Positions 14,926 through 22,444 of a DNA stretch of 38,063 bases are shown piece by piece. The notes below the pieces were generated by a model, which worked only from the letters and a program-made list of their open reading frames with translations, searched no databases and was not told where the DNA came from. Positions within the stretch are counted from its first letter, which is position 1; each line of letters starts with the position of its first letter. The stretch spans positions 1-38,063 of the forward strand of contig VBKA01000003.1 of NCBI GenBank assembly GCA_005879815.1. Reading direction: 5' to 3'. The position numbers were made by a program, and so were the translations under genes. The stretch comes from Chloroflexota bacterium (GTDB taxonomy: Bacteria; Chloroflexota; Limnocylindria; QHBO01).

Positions 14926-16662
14926 TCAGCTCCGCCTGGCGCAGGCCAGGATGCCAGCCTCCACGAGCGCGGTGCGGCCGCAGTCGTACAGACGCCGGAC
15001 CAACGCGAAGTCTCGGGGCAGTAACGACTGCAGCGGGAGCCATGCGGGAGCGAGGACGAGGTACCGCGGCGTCGGTGAGCGGAGGCACGCCTCGTTATCG
15101 GTGTAGCTGAAGAACGCGCGCACGTAGACCAGGTCCGTGTGCCGCAGCCAGAGTGGCGACGGATAGCGGCAGGGCGTGGGATTGCCCATGTGGTAGGGCA
15201 CCGTCCCATAGGCCAGGTAGAGGACTGGCGTGTTTCGTCCGATCTCCTCGCTCATGGCACCCCATGCGTCATGGCTTGCCAGGGACTCGGCCTCCCATGA
15301 CGCATTGGTCCTCTGTGTCACGCGCGGATCGAGCGACCATGCCGTCGCGGGCAGCAGGACTGGCAGGATGGCGACGCCGGCAGCCACCATGACGCCAGCC
15401 AACCGTCGTCGGTCGGTCGGCACTCCCGGCGCATTCGCCGCGGGTGATCCATTGGACGCCGGCCCAGTCCGCACGGTCAGGAACAAGGCGGCCAGGACGG
15501 CCAGGAGCGCGGCAACGCCGAGCAGGACCTCGACGAGCAGGTCGAGGTTGGCGAGGCGCCAATGGTTGGAGTTGGTCATCAGCCATGCCCCGGCGGCAGC
15601 AGTGGCCGCAAGCGTGATCGGCACGGCCACCGGCAGGGCGCCACGCTCGGCCCATCGTCCGGCGGTATACCCGCACAGGCCGGCCGCCAGGACCGGCAGG
15701 GCCGCAAGGTGATACGGGTAGTAGGGCTCTCCCTGGACGATCATGGGTGCAGCGGCCAACAGCGCGGCGATCGTGACAGCCCCGGCCCATCCCCCACGTG
15801 CCCGTCCACCGGGTGTGAACCGCGATGCCACGACGGTCGCCGCCGGCAGCAGCAGGACCGCCGGTGAGAGGGCCGCCTTCGAAGCGAGCGAGCGTAGCGC
15901 GTTGGAGAGCTGGTCGATGCTGATCCCCGATCGGAGGGGCGAGTACGGATTCAGCGCGATCATGTTGGCCAGCCAGCGTCGCTCGAGCGGGAAGGCCGCC
16001 AGCAGGACGAGGGCGAACAGGAACCAGGCCACGCCGCCCAGTCCGGCCGCCACGGCCCGCCGCCGATCGAGAACGGCGATTGCCAGCAGCGCGAGCAGGG
16101 CGATCGGGGCGGTCGAGATCTTGGCCGCGAAAGCCGCGACGAGAAGGCCACCGGACAGCCCACCCGCGACCGTCGCGCGACGAGGCAAGAGTGCAATGCC
16201 GATTGCTATCACCCCAAACAGCGTGGCAAGCCATTCGGGCTGCAGGAAATCCCAGTTCGGCGCGAACACGAGGGCGAGGGCGACGGCGATGGAGGTCCAG
16301 GCCGCAGGGACGCGACCGACACGTCCGCGAAGGCCGCGAGCGAGCAGCCATGCTGCAAGGACCGCCACGACCACGGCCGCCACGCGAAAGACGGCCTCGT
16401 AGGCAACCAGCGCGGATGGGCGAAGGCCGATGAGCTGCAGCGCGTTGTCGATTGTCCCGACGAACACGCGATAGAGCACCGGGCGATGAGCGAAAGTCCT
16501 CAAAGCGCCGCCGATGCCGCCACCGCGCACGTCCTGGACGCCGATGACGTACTGAAGGTCGCCGTTGAGGCCCAGCAGCAGTGAGAGAGCTAGGAGGCCG
16601 CCGGCGGCCGCGGCGCTGGCACCGGCGAGAAGGGTCCGCCGCGATCTCATGGAGACCGCCAT
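14926..16662 (-). CDS. GT-C-type integral membrane glycosyltransferase-like protein
   Basis: A ~578-residue polytopic protein with about 11-13 helices and a C-terminal soluble part outside the membrane (about residues 440-578, beginning after LPVLLPATAWSLDP). First-loop and later sequences (LNGDLQYVIGVQDVRGGG, APNWDFLQPEWLATLFG with an acidic/aromatic loop) recall GT-C glycosyltransferases that use polyprenyl-phosphate sugars, such as actinobacterial arabinosyl/mannosyl transferases. No close family can be named. Five cysteines in the outer part suggest disulfides. The start is uncertain: ATG at 16662 or 16650 gives a clean N-terminus; a GTG at 16764 would add 34 arginine-rich residues. It follows the mutase gene closely and may share its message. 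Confidence 0.75.
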   Translation of the reverse strand: MAVSMRSRRTLLAGASAAAAGGLLALSLLLGLNGDLQYVIGVQDVRGGGIGGALRTFAHRPVLYRVFVGTIDNALQLIGLRPSALVAYEAVFRVAAVVVAVLAAWLLARGLRGRVGRVPAAWTSIAVALALVFAPNWDFLQPEWLATLFGVIAIGIALLPRRATVAGGLSGGLLVAAFAAKISTAPIALLALLAIAVLDRRRAVAAGLGGVAWFLFALVLLAAFPLERRWLANMIALNPYSPLRSGISIDQLSNALRSLASKAALSPAVLLLPAATVVASRFTPGGRARGGWAGAVTIAALLAAAPMIVQGEPYYPYHLAALPVLAAGLCGYTAGRWAERGALPVAVPITLAATAAAGAWLMTNSNHWRLANLDLLVEVLLGVAALLAVLAALFLTVRTGPASNGSPAANAPGVPTDRRRLAGVMVAAGVAILPVLLPATAWSLDPRVTQRTNASWEAESLASHDAWGAMSEEIGRNTPVLYLAYGTVPYHMGNPTPCRYPSPLWLRHTDLVYVRAFFSYTDNEACLRSPTPRYLVLAPAWLPLQSLLPRDFALVRRLYDCGRTALVEAGILACARRS

Positions 16663-16776
16663 CGCGGGCCAGCGACGGCGCGCGAACGGCCTGCCGGATG
16701 GGGATCGGCTCGGTCCGGCGTCCGCCAGTTTCTCCTCGCCTCGCTTTCGCCGGCCGCCCCCCACCTCCGGCCGGTC

Positions 16777-18528
16777 TCAGACGGCGAGCGGCTCCCGGTA
16801 CTCGCCGTAGACGCGGCGGAGGATGCCACACATCTCACCCAGCGTTGCGTAGGCGCCGACGGCCTCGATGATGGCCGGCATCAGGTTGACATCGCCGGCG
16901 CGCGCCTCGGCCTCCAGGCGGCGCATCGCGGCGGCGTGGAGATCCGTGTCGCGCTCCGCGCGCACGCGCACCAGCCTGGCCAGATGCCGCCGCTCCTGCT
17001 CAGGGGTGATCTCGAGGAGCGGGATGCGCACCTCCTCGTTCGGATCGGCGTAGCGGGTGACGCCCACGATCTCGCGTTCGTGCGCCTCGATCTCCCGCGC
17101 CTGCTCGTAGGCGGCATCGGCGATCTCCGCCTGGGGGAACCCGGCCTCGACCGCCGCGATCATGCCGCCCATCTCATCGATCGAGCCCAGGTACCGCCAG
17201 GCGGCCTGCTCGGTCTGGTTGGTGAGCGTCTCCACGAAGTACGAGCCGGCAAGCGGGTCGACCGTGTTGGCGGCCCCTGACTCCTCTGCGATCACCTGCT
17301 GCTGGCGCAGAGCGAGGAGGGCGGCCTCTTCCGACGGTACCGCCCACGCCTCGTCGTATGCATCGGTATGCAGGCTCTGCGTCCCTCCCAGGACGCCCGC
17401 CAGCGCCTGGATCGCCACGCGGGTGAGGTTGTTGAGCGGCTGCTGGGCGGTCAGCGAGACGCCCGCTGTCTGGGTGTGGAACCGCATCCAGGTCGATCGC
17501 TCGTTCTCCGCGCCGAACCGCTCGCGGGCGAGCTTGTACCAGATGCGCCGGGCCGCTCGGAACTTGGCGATCTCCTCGAAGAAGTCGTTGTGGCTGTTGA
17601 AGAAGAAGCTGAGCCGCGGAGCGAAATCGTCGAAGCGCAACCCGCGCGACATGGCGTCCTCGCTGTACGCGATCCCGTCGGCGATCGTGAACGCCAGCTC
17701 CTGGATCGCGGTCGATCCAGCTTCGCGAATGTGATAGCCGCTGATGCTGATCGTGTTCCAGCGCGGCATTTCGCGCGTGCCGAACTCGATCGTATCGGTC
17801 ACCAGCTTCAGGCTCGGGGAGGGCGGAAAGATGTACTCCTTCTGCGCGATGAACTCCTTGAGGATGTCGTTCTGCAGCGTGCCTGCGAGCTCGCTCCGCG
17901 GAACGCCTGCCTTCTCGGCGGCGACCACGTACATCGCCCAGATCATGGCCGCCGGGGAGTTGATGGTCATGCTGGTGCTGATCTCGTCGACCGGGAGCCC
18001 GTTGAGCAGGATCTCCATGTCTGCCAGGCTGCTCACCGCCACCCCGCACGTCCCGAACTCGCCTGCGGCGTGAGGATCGTCGTGGTCGTAGCCGTAGAGC
18101 GTGGGCATGTCGTACGCGATCGAGAGCCCGGTGCCGCCGGCGGCGATCAGCTTCTTGAAGCGCTCGTTGGTGTCTTCGGCCGTCCCGAAGCCAGCGAACA
18201 TGCGCATCGTCCACAGGCGGCCCCGATACCCGGTGGGGTGGATGCCCCGCGTATAGGGCGGCTCGCCCGGAAGGCCAAGGTCGTCGAGCTCATCCCAGCC
18301 GTGCGCAGCGTCCTGCTCGGCTTGCTTTCGGAAACGGTACCGAGGCCGATCCCGGTCGGGGTCGTTGGCCGGGTCGTACAGATCTTCCGGCGTGTAGATG
18401 CGGTTGATCTCGACGCCCGATTGGGTGATGAACCGCTGCCGCCGCTCGGGCGACTTCTCCAGCGCGGGTCGCAGGCGCTCTTCCTCCCATTGGCGCCGGT
18501 GATCACGCCAGGAATCATCGTCAGTCAC
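16777..18528 (-). CDS. B12-dependent acyl-CoA mutase large subunit, isobutyryl-CoA mutase type
   Basis: A 583-residue catalytic subunit of the methylmalonyl-CoA mutase superfamily; the cobalamin domain is absent and encoded separately (32663-33088). The TIM-barrel CoA channel RGIHPTGYRGRLWTMRMF, the CoA-binding S136 (GLSIAYDMPT) and the YH pair 265-266 (SISGYHIREAG) are intact. The two substrate-sorting positions are F111 (Tyr89 in Propionibacterium MCM) and Q229 in FIAQKEYIF (Arg207 there). Phe plus Gln is the pattern known from isobutyryl-CoA mutase; A138 in place of the Asp of bacterial 2-hydroxyisobutyryl-CoA mutase argues against that enzyme. Predicted reaction: butyryl-CoA to isobutyryl-CoA. 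Automated annotation would probably say methylmalonyl-CoA mutase. The GTG start at 18528 follows the family length. Confidence 0.9.
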   Translation of the reverse strand: MTDDDSWRDHRRQWEEERLRPALEKSPERRQRFITQSGVEINRIYTPEDLYDPANDPDRDRPRYRFRKQAEQDAAHGWDELDDLGLPGEPPYTRGIHPTGYRGRLWTMRMFAGFGTAEDTNERFKKLIAAGGTGLSIAYDMPTLYGYDHDDPHAAGEFGTCGVAVSSLADMEILLNGLPVDEISTSMTINSPAAMIWAMYVVAAEKAGVPRSELAGTLQNDILKEFIAQKEYIFPPSPSLKLVTDTIEFGTREMPRWNTISISGYHIREAGSTAIQELAFTIADGIAYSEDAMSRGLRFDDFAPRLSFFFNSHNDFFEEIAKFRAARRIWYKLARERFGAENERSTWMRFHTQTAGVSLTAQQPLNNLTRVAIQALAGVLGGTQSLHTDAYDEAWAVPSEEAALLALRQQQVIAEESGAANTVDPLAGSYFVETLTNQTEQAAWRYLGSIDEMGGMIAAVEAGFPQAEIADAAYEQAREIEAHEREIVGVTRYADPNEEVRIPLLEITPEQERRHLARLVRVRAERDTDLHAAAMRRLEAEARAGDVNLMPAIIEAVGAYATLGEMCGILRRVYGEYREPLAV

Positions 18529-18683
18529 GCTTGAATCTTCGCCGCTCAACCGGCGGGGTGGCAACCGACAGCCAGCGGTCAGGTCGCCTCGGCGGTCGCC
18601 GCGGACTTGTTGGCCAGGGTCCCGACAGCGATGGCGGCGAGCCATCCGAGGCCTGCGACGATCGCAATTCGCTGGAGGAATCG

Positions 18684-19946
18684 CTATGGATACAGGCCGC
18701 GCAGGGTCGTCGCGTCGGCGACGCGCTTGACCGCGAGCATGGTCGCGGCGCTGCGCAGGTCCACGCGCTGCTCCTCGGCCATGGAGACCACTCCCTCAGT
18801 CGCGTCATCCATGATCCGATCCAGGTTGTCGTGGATCTCCGCATCGGTCCAGAAGAAGGACTGCATGTCCTGGACCCACTCGAAATAGCTGAGCACCATG
18901 CCGCCCGCGGTGCACAGGATGTCAGGCAGCACGGGCACGCCCCGATCGATGAGCACTTGCTCGCCCTCGGGCGTGGTTGGGCCATTCGCCGCCTCGACCA
19001 CGATCGCGGCTCGAATCCGCTCGGCGATCGGCCCGGTGATCTGGTCCTGGAGGCCCGCCGAGACGAGCACAGCACAGTCCGTCTCGAAGATCGCCTCCCG
19101 CTCGATGGGCTCGGTATCGAGCAGGTCGGCAATGCCATCGTGCTCGCGCATCCAGGCGACGGCCCGGGTAACGTCGATCCCGCGCTCGTTGCGCACCGCA
19201 TGCTGGTCGTCCGCGATGGCCACGACCAGGGCTCCCGCTTCCTGGAGCGTCTCCGCCAGGCTGGACCCGACGCGTCCGAAGCCCTGGATCGCCACCCTGG
19301 CGCCGCTCAGGTCGATCCCGCGCTCTCGAGCCGCGGCCACCGTCGCCCGAAACGCGCCGCGGCTCGTCGCCTCGCGCCGGCCGGACGTCCCGCCTACCTC
19401 GAGCGGCTTGCCCACGACCACTGCCGCGACCGTGTAGCCGAGGTGCATCGAGAATGTGTCCATCATCCAGGCCATCGTCTGTGACCCAGTGTTCACATCG
19501 GGACTGGGGATGTCCTTGTCGGGACCGATCATCGGCTTGATCTCGGTCGCGTAGCGGCGGGTCAGGCCCTCGCGCTCATGCGGCGAGAGCCGCCGCGGAT
19601 TGACTACCACGCCACCGAACGCGCCGCCGTACGGGATCTTGACCAGCGCCGCCTTCCAGGTGTTCCACATCGCGTTGGCGCGCACCAGGTCCAGCGTCAG
19701 ATCGTTGGTGAAGCGCACTCCACCCGTGGCGGGACCGCGGTTGAGGTTGTGGTGGACGCGGTAACCGGCGAACACCTCGACGTGCCCGTCGTCGAACCGC
19801 ACCGGAAAGTGCACCTCCAGCTCACGTTTTGGTACGCGCAGCACCCGATGCATGCCTTCGTCGAGCCGAAGGCGCTGCGCGGCTGCGTCGAGCTTCTGCT
19901 GGGCGACCGTCCACACGCTGCGCTGGGCGGATTGCGCCGAAACCAT
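18684..19946 (-). CDS. Glu/Leu/Phe/Val dehydrogenase family protein lacking active-site lysines
   Basis: A 420-residue glutamate dehydrogenase homologue of the hexameric (hyperthermophile/Bacillus-like) kind. The fold is fully kept: RVHHNLNRGPATGGVRF, WKAALVKIPYGG, DIPSPDVNTGSQTMAWMMDT with the catalytic Asp at 150, and the Rossmann motif IQGFGRVGSSLAE. But the substrate lysine of GPxKGG is T74 and the catalytic lysine of GG(A/G)KGG is F110; only K98 remains. The codons are clear in the sequence (ACG-type and TTC). It is thus probably not a normal glutamate dehydrogenase; a regulatory partner subunit, as GdhA is for GdhB in Thermus, is one possibility. ATG at 19946 chosen for the AGAGAGGT ribosome site; GTG 19964 is the alternative. 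Confidence 0.88.
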   Translation of the reverse strand: MVSAQSAQRSVWTVAQQKLDAAAQRLRLDEGMHRVLRVPKRELEVHFPVRFDDGHVEVFAGYRVHHNLNRGPATGGVRFTNDLTLDLVRANAMWNTWKAALVKIPYGGAFGGVVVNPRRLSPHEREGLTRRYATEIKPMIGPDKDIPSPDVNTGSQTMAWMMDTFSMHLGYTVAAVVVGKPLEVGGTSGRREATSRGAFRATVAAARERGIDLSGARVAIQGFGRVGSSLAETLQEAGALVVAIADDQHAVRNERGIDVTRAVAWMREHDGIADLLDTEPIEREAIFETDCAVLVSAGLQDQITGPIAERIRAAIVVEAANGPTTPEGEQVLIDRGVPVLPDILCTAGGMVLSYFEWVQDMQSFFWTDAEIHDNLDRIMDDATEGVVSMAEEQRVDLRSAATMLAVKRVADATTLRGLYP

Positions 19947-19975
19947 GGGCCACCTCTCTCGCACGTGACCGATGC

Positions 19976-19989
19976 GGCGCCGAAGCGCC
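19976..19989 (-). promoter_or_regulatory. UUCG-tetraloop hairpin in the dehydrogenase leader
   Basis: Read on the minus strand: GGCGC, loop TTCG, GCGCC, about 30 bases before the ATG at 19946. The C(UUCG)G loop is unusually stable in RNA. It may protect the 5' end of the message; function is inferred. Confidence 0.4.
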
Positions 19990-20043
19990 GGCCCCGGAAG
20001 GCTAGCGCCTGCCGCCTGCGGCTGTCAGCCCAGTTTGATGGAC

Positions 20044-20060
20044 GTGGCAAGATGTGCCAC
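20044..20060. promoter_or_regulatory. Inverted repeat, candidate operator
   Basis: GTGGCA and TGCCAC separated by AGATG, in the divergent gap between the dehydrogenase and the phosphotriesterase-family gene. Perfect 6-base arms in a stretch with no coding role; the regulator is unknown. Confidence 0.4.
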
Positions 20061-20129
20061 TCACCAGCCCAGGGCCGCCGGCGACTCGACTGCACTCGAC
20101 CGGAGCCCGATACATCGAGGTCCACCATC

Positions 20130-21068
20130 ATGGCCCCCCGCGTCGTCACCGTGACCGGGCCGGTCCCCCCGGAGCGGATCGGCTTCACGCTGCCCCACGA
20201 GCACACCTCCTGCCGTCCGGAGCTGGTCCGGACCCGCCAGGAATTGATGGACTTCAGCTCGGACGCCGAACTGATGACCGACGAGCTCCACGACTTCCGC
20301 CGCCGCGGCGGGAGCTGCGTGGTCGACCTGACCTGCGGCGGACTGGCGCGCGACCCGATCTGGTTGCGCAACCTCGCGACGCGCAGCGGGCTCTTCATCG
20401 TGATGGGCGCCGGGTGGTACCGAGAGAGCTTCTACCCGCCCGAGGCCGGCATCGACCGCCGCACCGTCGACGACCTGGCCGCTGAGATCGTCGCCGAGTT
20501 CGAGCACGGCGTGGACGGGACGGGCATCCATCCAGGCATCATCGGCGAGATCGGCACCGACCAGGCCTGGGTAAGCCCGCGCGAGGAGCGCGTCTTCCGC
20601 GCGGTGGCGCGTGCCGCGACCCGAACCGGACTCGCGGTCAGCACGCACGCCATACAGAGCCAGGTCGGGCTCGACCAGCTCCGCATCCTGGAGGAGGAAG
20701 GTCTGGACCTGGGTCGGGTGGTGGTCGGGCACGCGGACTCGATCCTCGACATTGATTACGCCCTGGCCGTGCTCGACCGGCAGGCGAGCATCGAGTTCGA
20801 CCTTCTCGGCCGGCAAGGTGACTACGCGACGGCTCGCGAGGTCGAGCTCGTGGAGCTGGTCGTGGAGCTCCTCGAACGGGGCTACGCCAGCCAGATCCTG
20901 CTCAGCCACGACATCTCCAGCAACGCGCAGCTGAAGGCCTACGGCGGCGCAGGCTTCGGTTACGTGGCCCAGCACTTCCTGCCCCACCTGCGGACCGCGG
21001 CGGTCGGCGAGGGTGAGATCGCGGCCATGACCATCGAGAACCCGCGACGCATCCTGACCGTCGCCTGA
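20130..21068 (+). CDS. Phosphotriesterase-family metal-dependent hydrolase
   Basis: A 312-residue amidohydrolase-superfamily protein of the phosphotriesterase/lactonase group. Binuclear metal ligands are all visible: H23 and H25 (LPHEHT), E140 (GEIGTD), H173 (STHA), H201 (GHAD) and D261 (LLSHDIS). The bridging ligand is a glutamate, as in E. coli PHP, not the carbamylated lysine of true phosphotriesterases and many lactonases, so organophosphate activity should not be assumed; a lactone or ester is likelier. No signal peptide, presumably cytosolic. The ATG at 20130 starts the protein right at VVTVTGPVPPERIGFTLPHEH, the typical family beginning. The next gene follows after 9 bases. Confidence 0.9.
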   Translation: MAPRVVTVTGPVPPERIGFTLPHEHTSCRPELVRTRQELMDFSSDAELMTDELHDFRRRGGSCVVDLTCGGLARDPIWLRNLATRSGLFIVMGAGWYRESFYPPEAGIDRRTVDDLAAEIVAEFEHGVDGTGIHPGIIGEIGTDQAWVSPREERVFRAVARAATRTGLAVSTHAIQSQVGLDQLRILEEEGLDLGRVVVGHADSILDIDYALAVLDRQASIEFDLLGRQGDYATAREVELVELVVELLERGYASQILLSHDISSNAQLKAYGGAGFGYVAQHFLPHLRTAAVGEGEIAAMTIENPRRILTVA

Positions 21069-21077
21069 GCGTCGACG

Positions 21078-22115
21078 TTGCCGAGCCGCGACCCCGTCGG
21101 AGACCTCAAGCGGATCGCGTTCCTGCTGGAGGCGGCGAGCGAGCCGCGCTATCGGGTGACGGCGTTCCGGCGGGCGGCCCAGACCCTTGCCGCTCTGCCC
21201 CCGGGGGAGCTCGAGGACCGCGTGCGACGAGGGTCACTCCAAGACCTCGCGGGCATCGGCGAGGTGCTCGAGCGCACGGTCGCCGAATCCATTCGAGGTG
21301 AGGAGCCGGTCTACCTGCGCCGGCTGGAGGCGACCGGAGGCCGCGCGGTGGCGGAGGGGGCGGCAGACCTGCTGGCCGCCCTGCGCGGCGACTGCCACGT
21401 CCATTCCGACTGGTCAGACGGCGGTGCCCCGATTCGCGAGATGGCCGAGACGGCGCGCAGCATGGGGCACGCCTGGATAGCGCTCACCGACCACTCGCCA
21501 CGGTTGACGGTGGCCAACGGCCTCTCGCCCGACCGGCTGCGCCAGCAGCTGGAGGAGGTCGCCACCCTGAACGTCGAGCTGGCCCCCTTTCGGATCCTGA
21601 CCGGGATCGAGGTCGACATCCTGGCGGACGGCTCGCTCGACCAGGAGGATGAGCTCCTCGCGCGTCTGGACGTTGTCGTCGCCAGCGTGCACTCCGAGCT
21701 TCGCATGGAGGGCAGGCTCATGACCCGCCGCCTGGTCTCGGCGCTGGCCAACCCGCACCTGGACATCCTTGGGCATCTGACCGGGCGCATGACCACCGGG
21801 AAGCGCCGCCGTCCGCCGTCCGACTTCGATCCGGAGATCGTGTTCGCGGCGGCCGCCCGCTTCGACAAGGCGGTGGAGATCAACAGCCGGCCCGAACGCC
21901 TCGATCCGCCGAAACGGCTGCTGCGCCTGGCGGTGGAGGCGGATTGCCGTGTCGCGATCGATTCCGACGCCCACGCCCCGGGGCAGCTGGCCTGGCTCCC
22001 GAACGGCTGCGAGCGCGCATTCCTGTGCGGCGTCGAGGTCGGGTCTGTGGTCAATACCTGGGATGCCGAGGCCCTACTGGCTTGGACGGGAAGCCACGTG
22101 AAGGCGGCCGCCTGA
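21078..22115 (+). CDS. HhH + PHP-domain phosphoesterase (PolX without polymerase core)
   Basis: A 345-residue protein with two parts. Residues 5-95 contain a PolX-like 8-kDa/helix-hairpin-helix region (LQDLAGIGEVLERTVAESI at 54-72). Residues 103-345 are a PHP phosphoesterase domain with its metal motifs: DCHVHSDWSDG (H107, H109), TDHS (138-140), GIEVDI, ASVHS, LGHLTGR and DSDAHA. In bacterial PolX the same two parts flank a nucleotidyltransferase palm; here that palm is missing, so polymerase activity is not expected. A 3'-5' exonuclease, AP-site or phosphatase role in repair is plausible, histidinol-phosphatase less so. TTG start at 21078, 9 bases after the previous stop; no strong ribosome site, so coupling is likely. 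Confidence 0.85.
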   Translation: MPSRDPVGDLKRIAFLLEAASEPRYRVTAFRRAAQTLAALPPGELEDRVRRGSLQDLAGIGEVLERTVAESIRGEEPVYLRRLEATGGRAVAEGAADLLAALRGDCHVHSDWSDGGAPIREMAETARSMGHAWIALTDHSPRLTVANGLSPDRLRQQLEEVATLNVELAPFRILTGIEVDILADGSLDQEDELLARLDVVVASVHSELRMEGRLMTRRLVSALANPHLDILGHLTGRMTTGKRRRPPSDFDPEIVFAAAARFDKAVEINSRPERLDPPKRLLRLAVEADCRVAIDSDAHAPGQLAWLPNGCERAFLCGVEVGSVVNTWDAEALLAWTGSHVKAAA

Positions 22116-22173
22116 CCTCTGTTGCCTGCCGCGTCATCGGCCCATACTGGCCGGGCCGCAGATCGCACGAGTC

Positions 22174-22180
22174 GGGAGGT
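22174..22180 (+). promoter_or_regulatory. Strong ribosome binding site for dodecin
   Basis: GGGAGGT, 4 bases before the ATG at 22185. It is one of few strong sites here. A possible promoter, TTGCCT (22122-22127) and CATACT (22143-22148) with a short 15-base spacer, precedes it. Confidence 0.6.
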
Positions 22181-22184
22181 CACC

Positions 22185-22388
22185 ATGTCCGTCGCCCGCG
22201 TCACCGAGCTCTCCTGCACCTCCAGCCAGTCCTTCGAGGATGCCATTCGCCAGGGGATGGAGCGAGCCACGAAGACGCTGCGCGGGGTCCGCGGCGCCTG
22301 GGTGAAGGAGGAGCGCGTGAACGTCGGCCGGGATGGCGCCCTGGAGTTCCAGGCCAACATCCTCGTCACCTTCGTCCTCGAGGACTGA
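22185..22388 (+). CDS. Dodecin, flavin-storage protein
   Basis: A 67-residue dodecin, full length for the family. Dodecins form hollow dodecamers that bind pairs of flavins and buffer free riboflavin/FMN. Visible hallmarks: TELSCTSSQSFEDAIRQGMERATKTLRGVRG, then the tryptophan W39 that stacks on the flavin (GAWVKEERV), and the beta strands EFQANILVTFVLED with the conserved Gln. Two of the family's acidic/basic positions differ (AWVKEE for WVVEI-like), common among bacterial members. The strong ribosome site predicts high expression. In this setting of several flavin-dependent acyl-CoA dehydrogenases, flavin buffering is a sensible but unproven link. Confidence 0.93.
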   Translation: MSVARVTELSCTSSQSFEDAIRQGMERATKTLRGVRGAWVKEERVNVGRDGALEFQANILVTFVLED

Positions 22389-22444
22389 CCGGGCCAGTCC
22401 GATGCCGGCGTCTCGGCGTCGGCTCCAGGCTGAGGACTGGCGAG

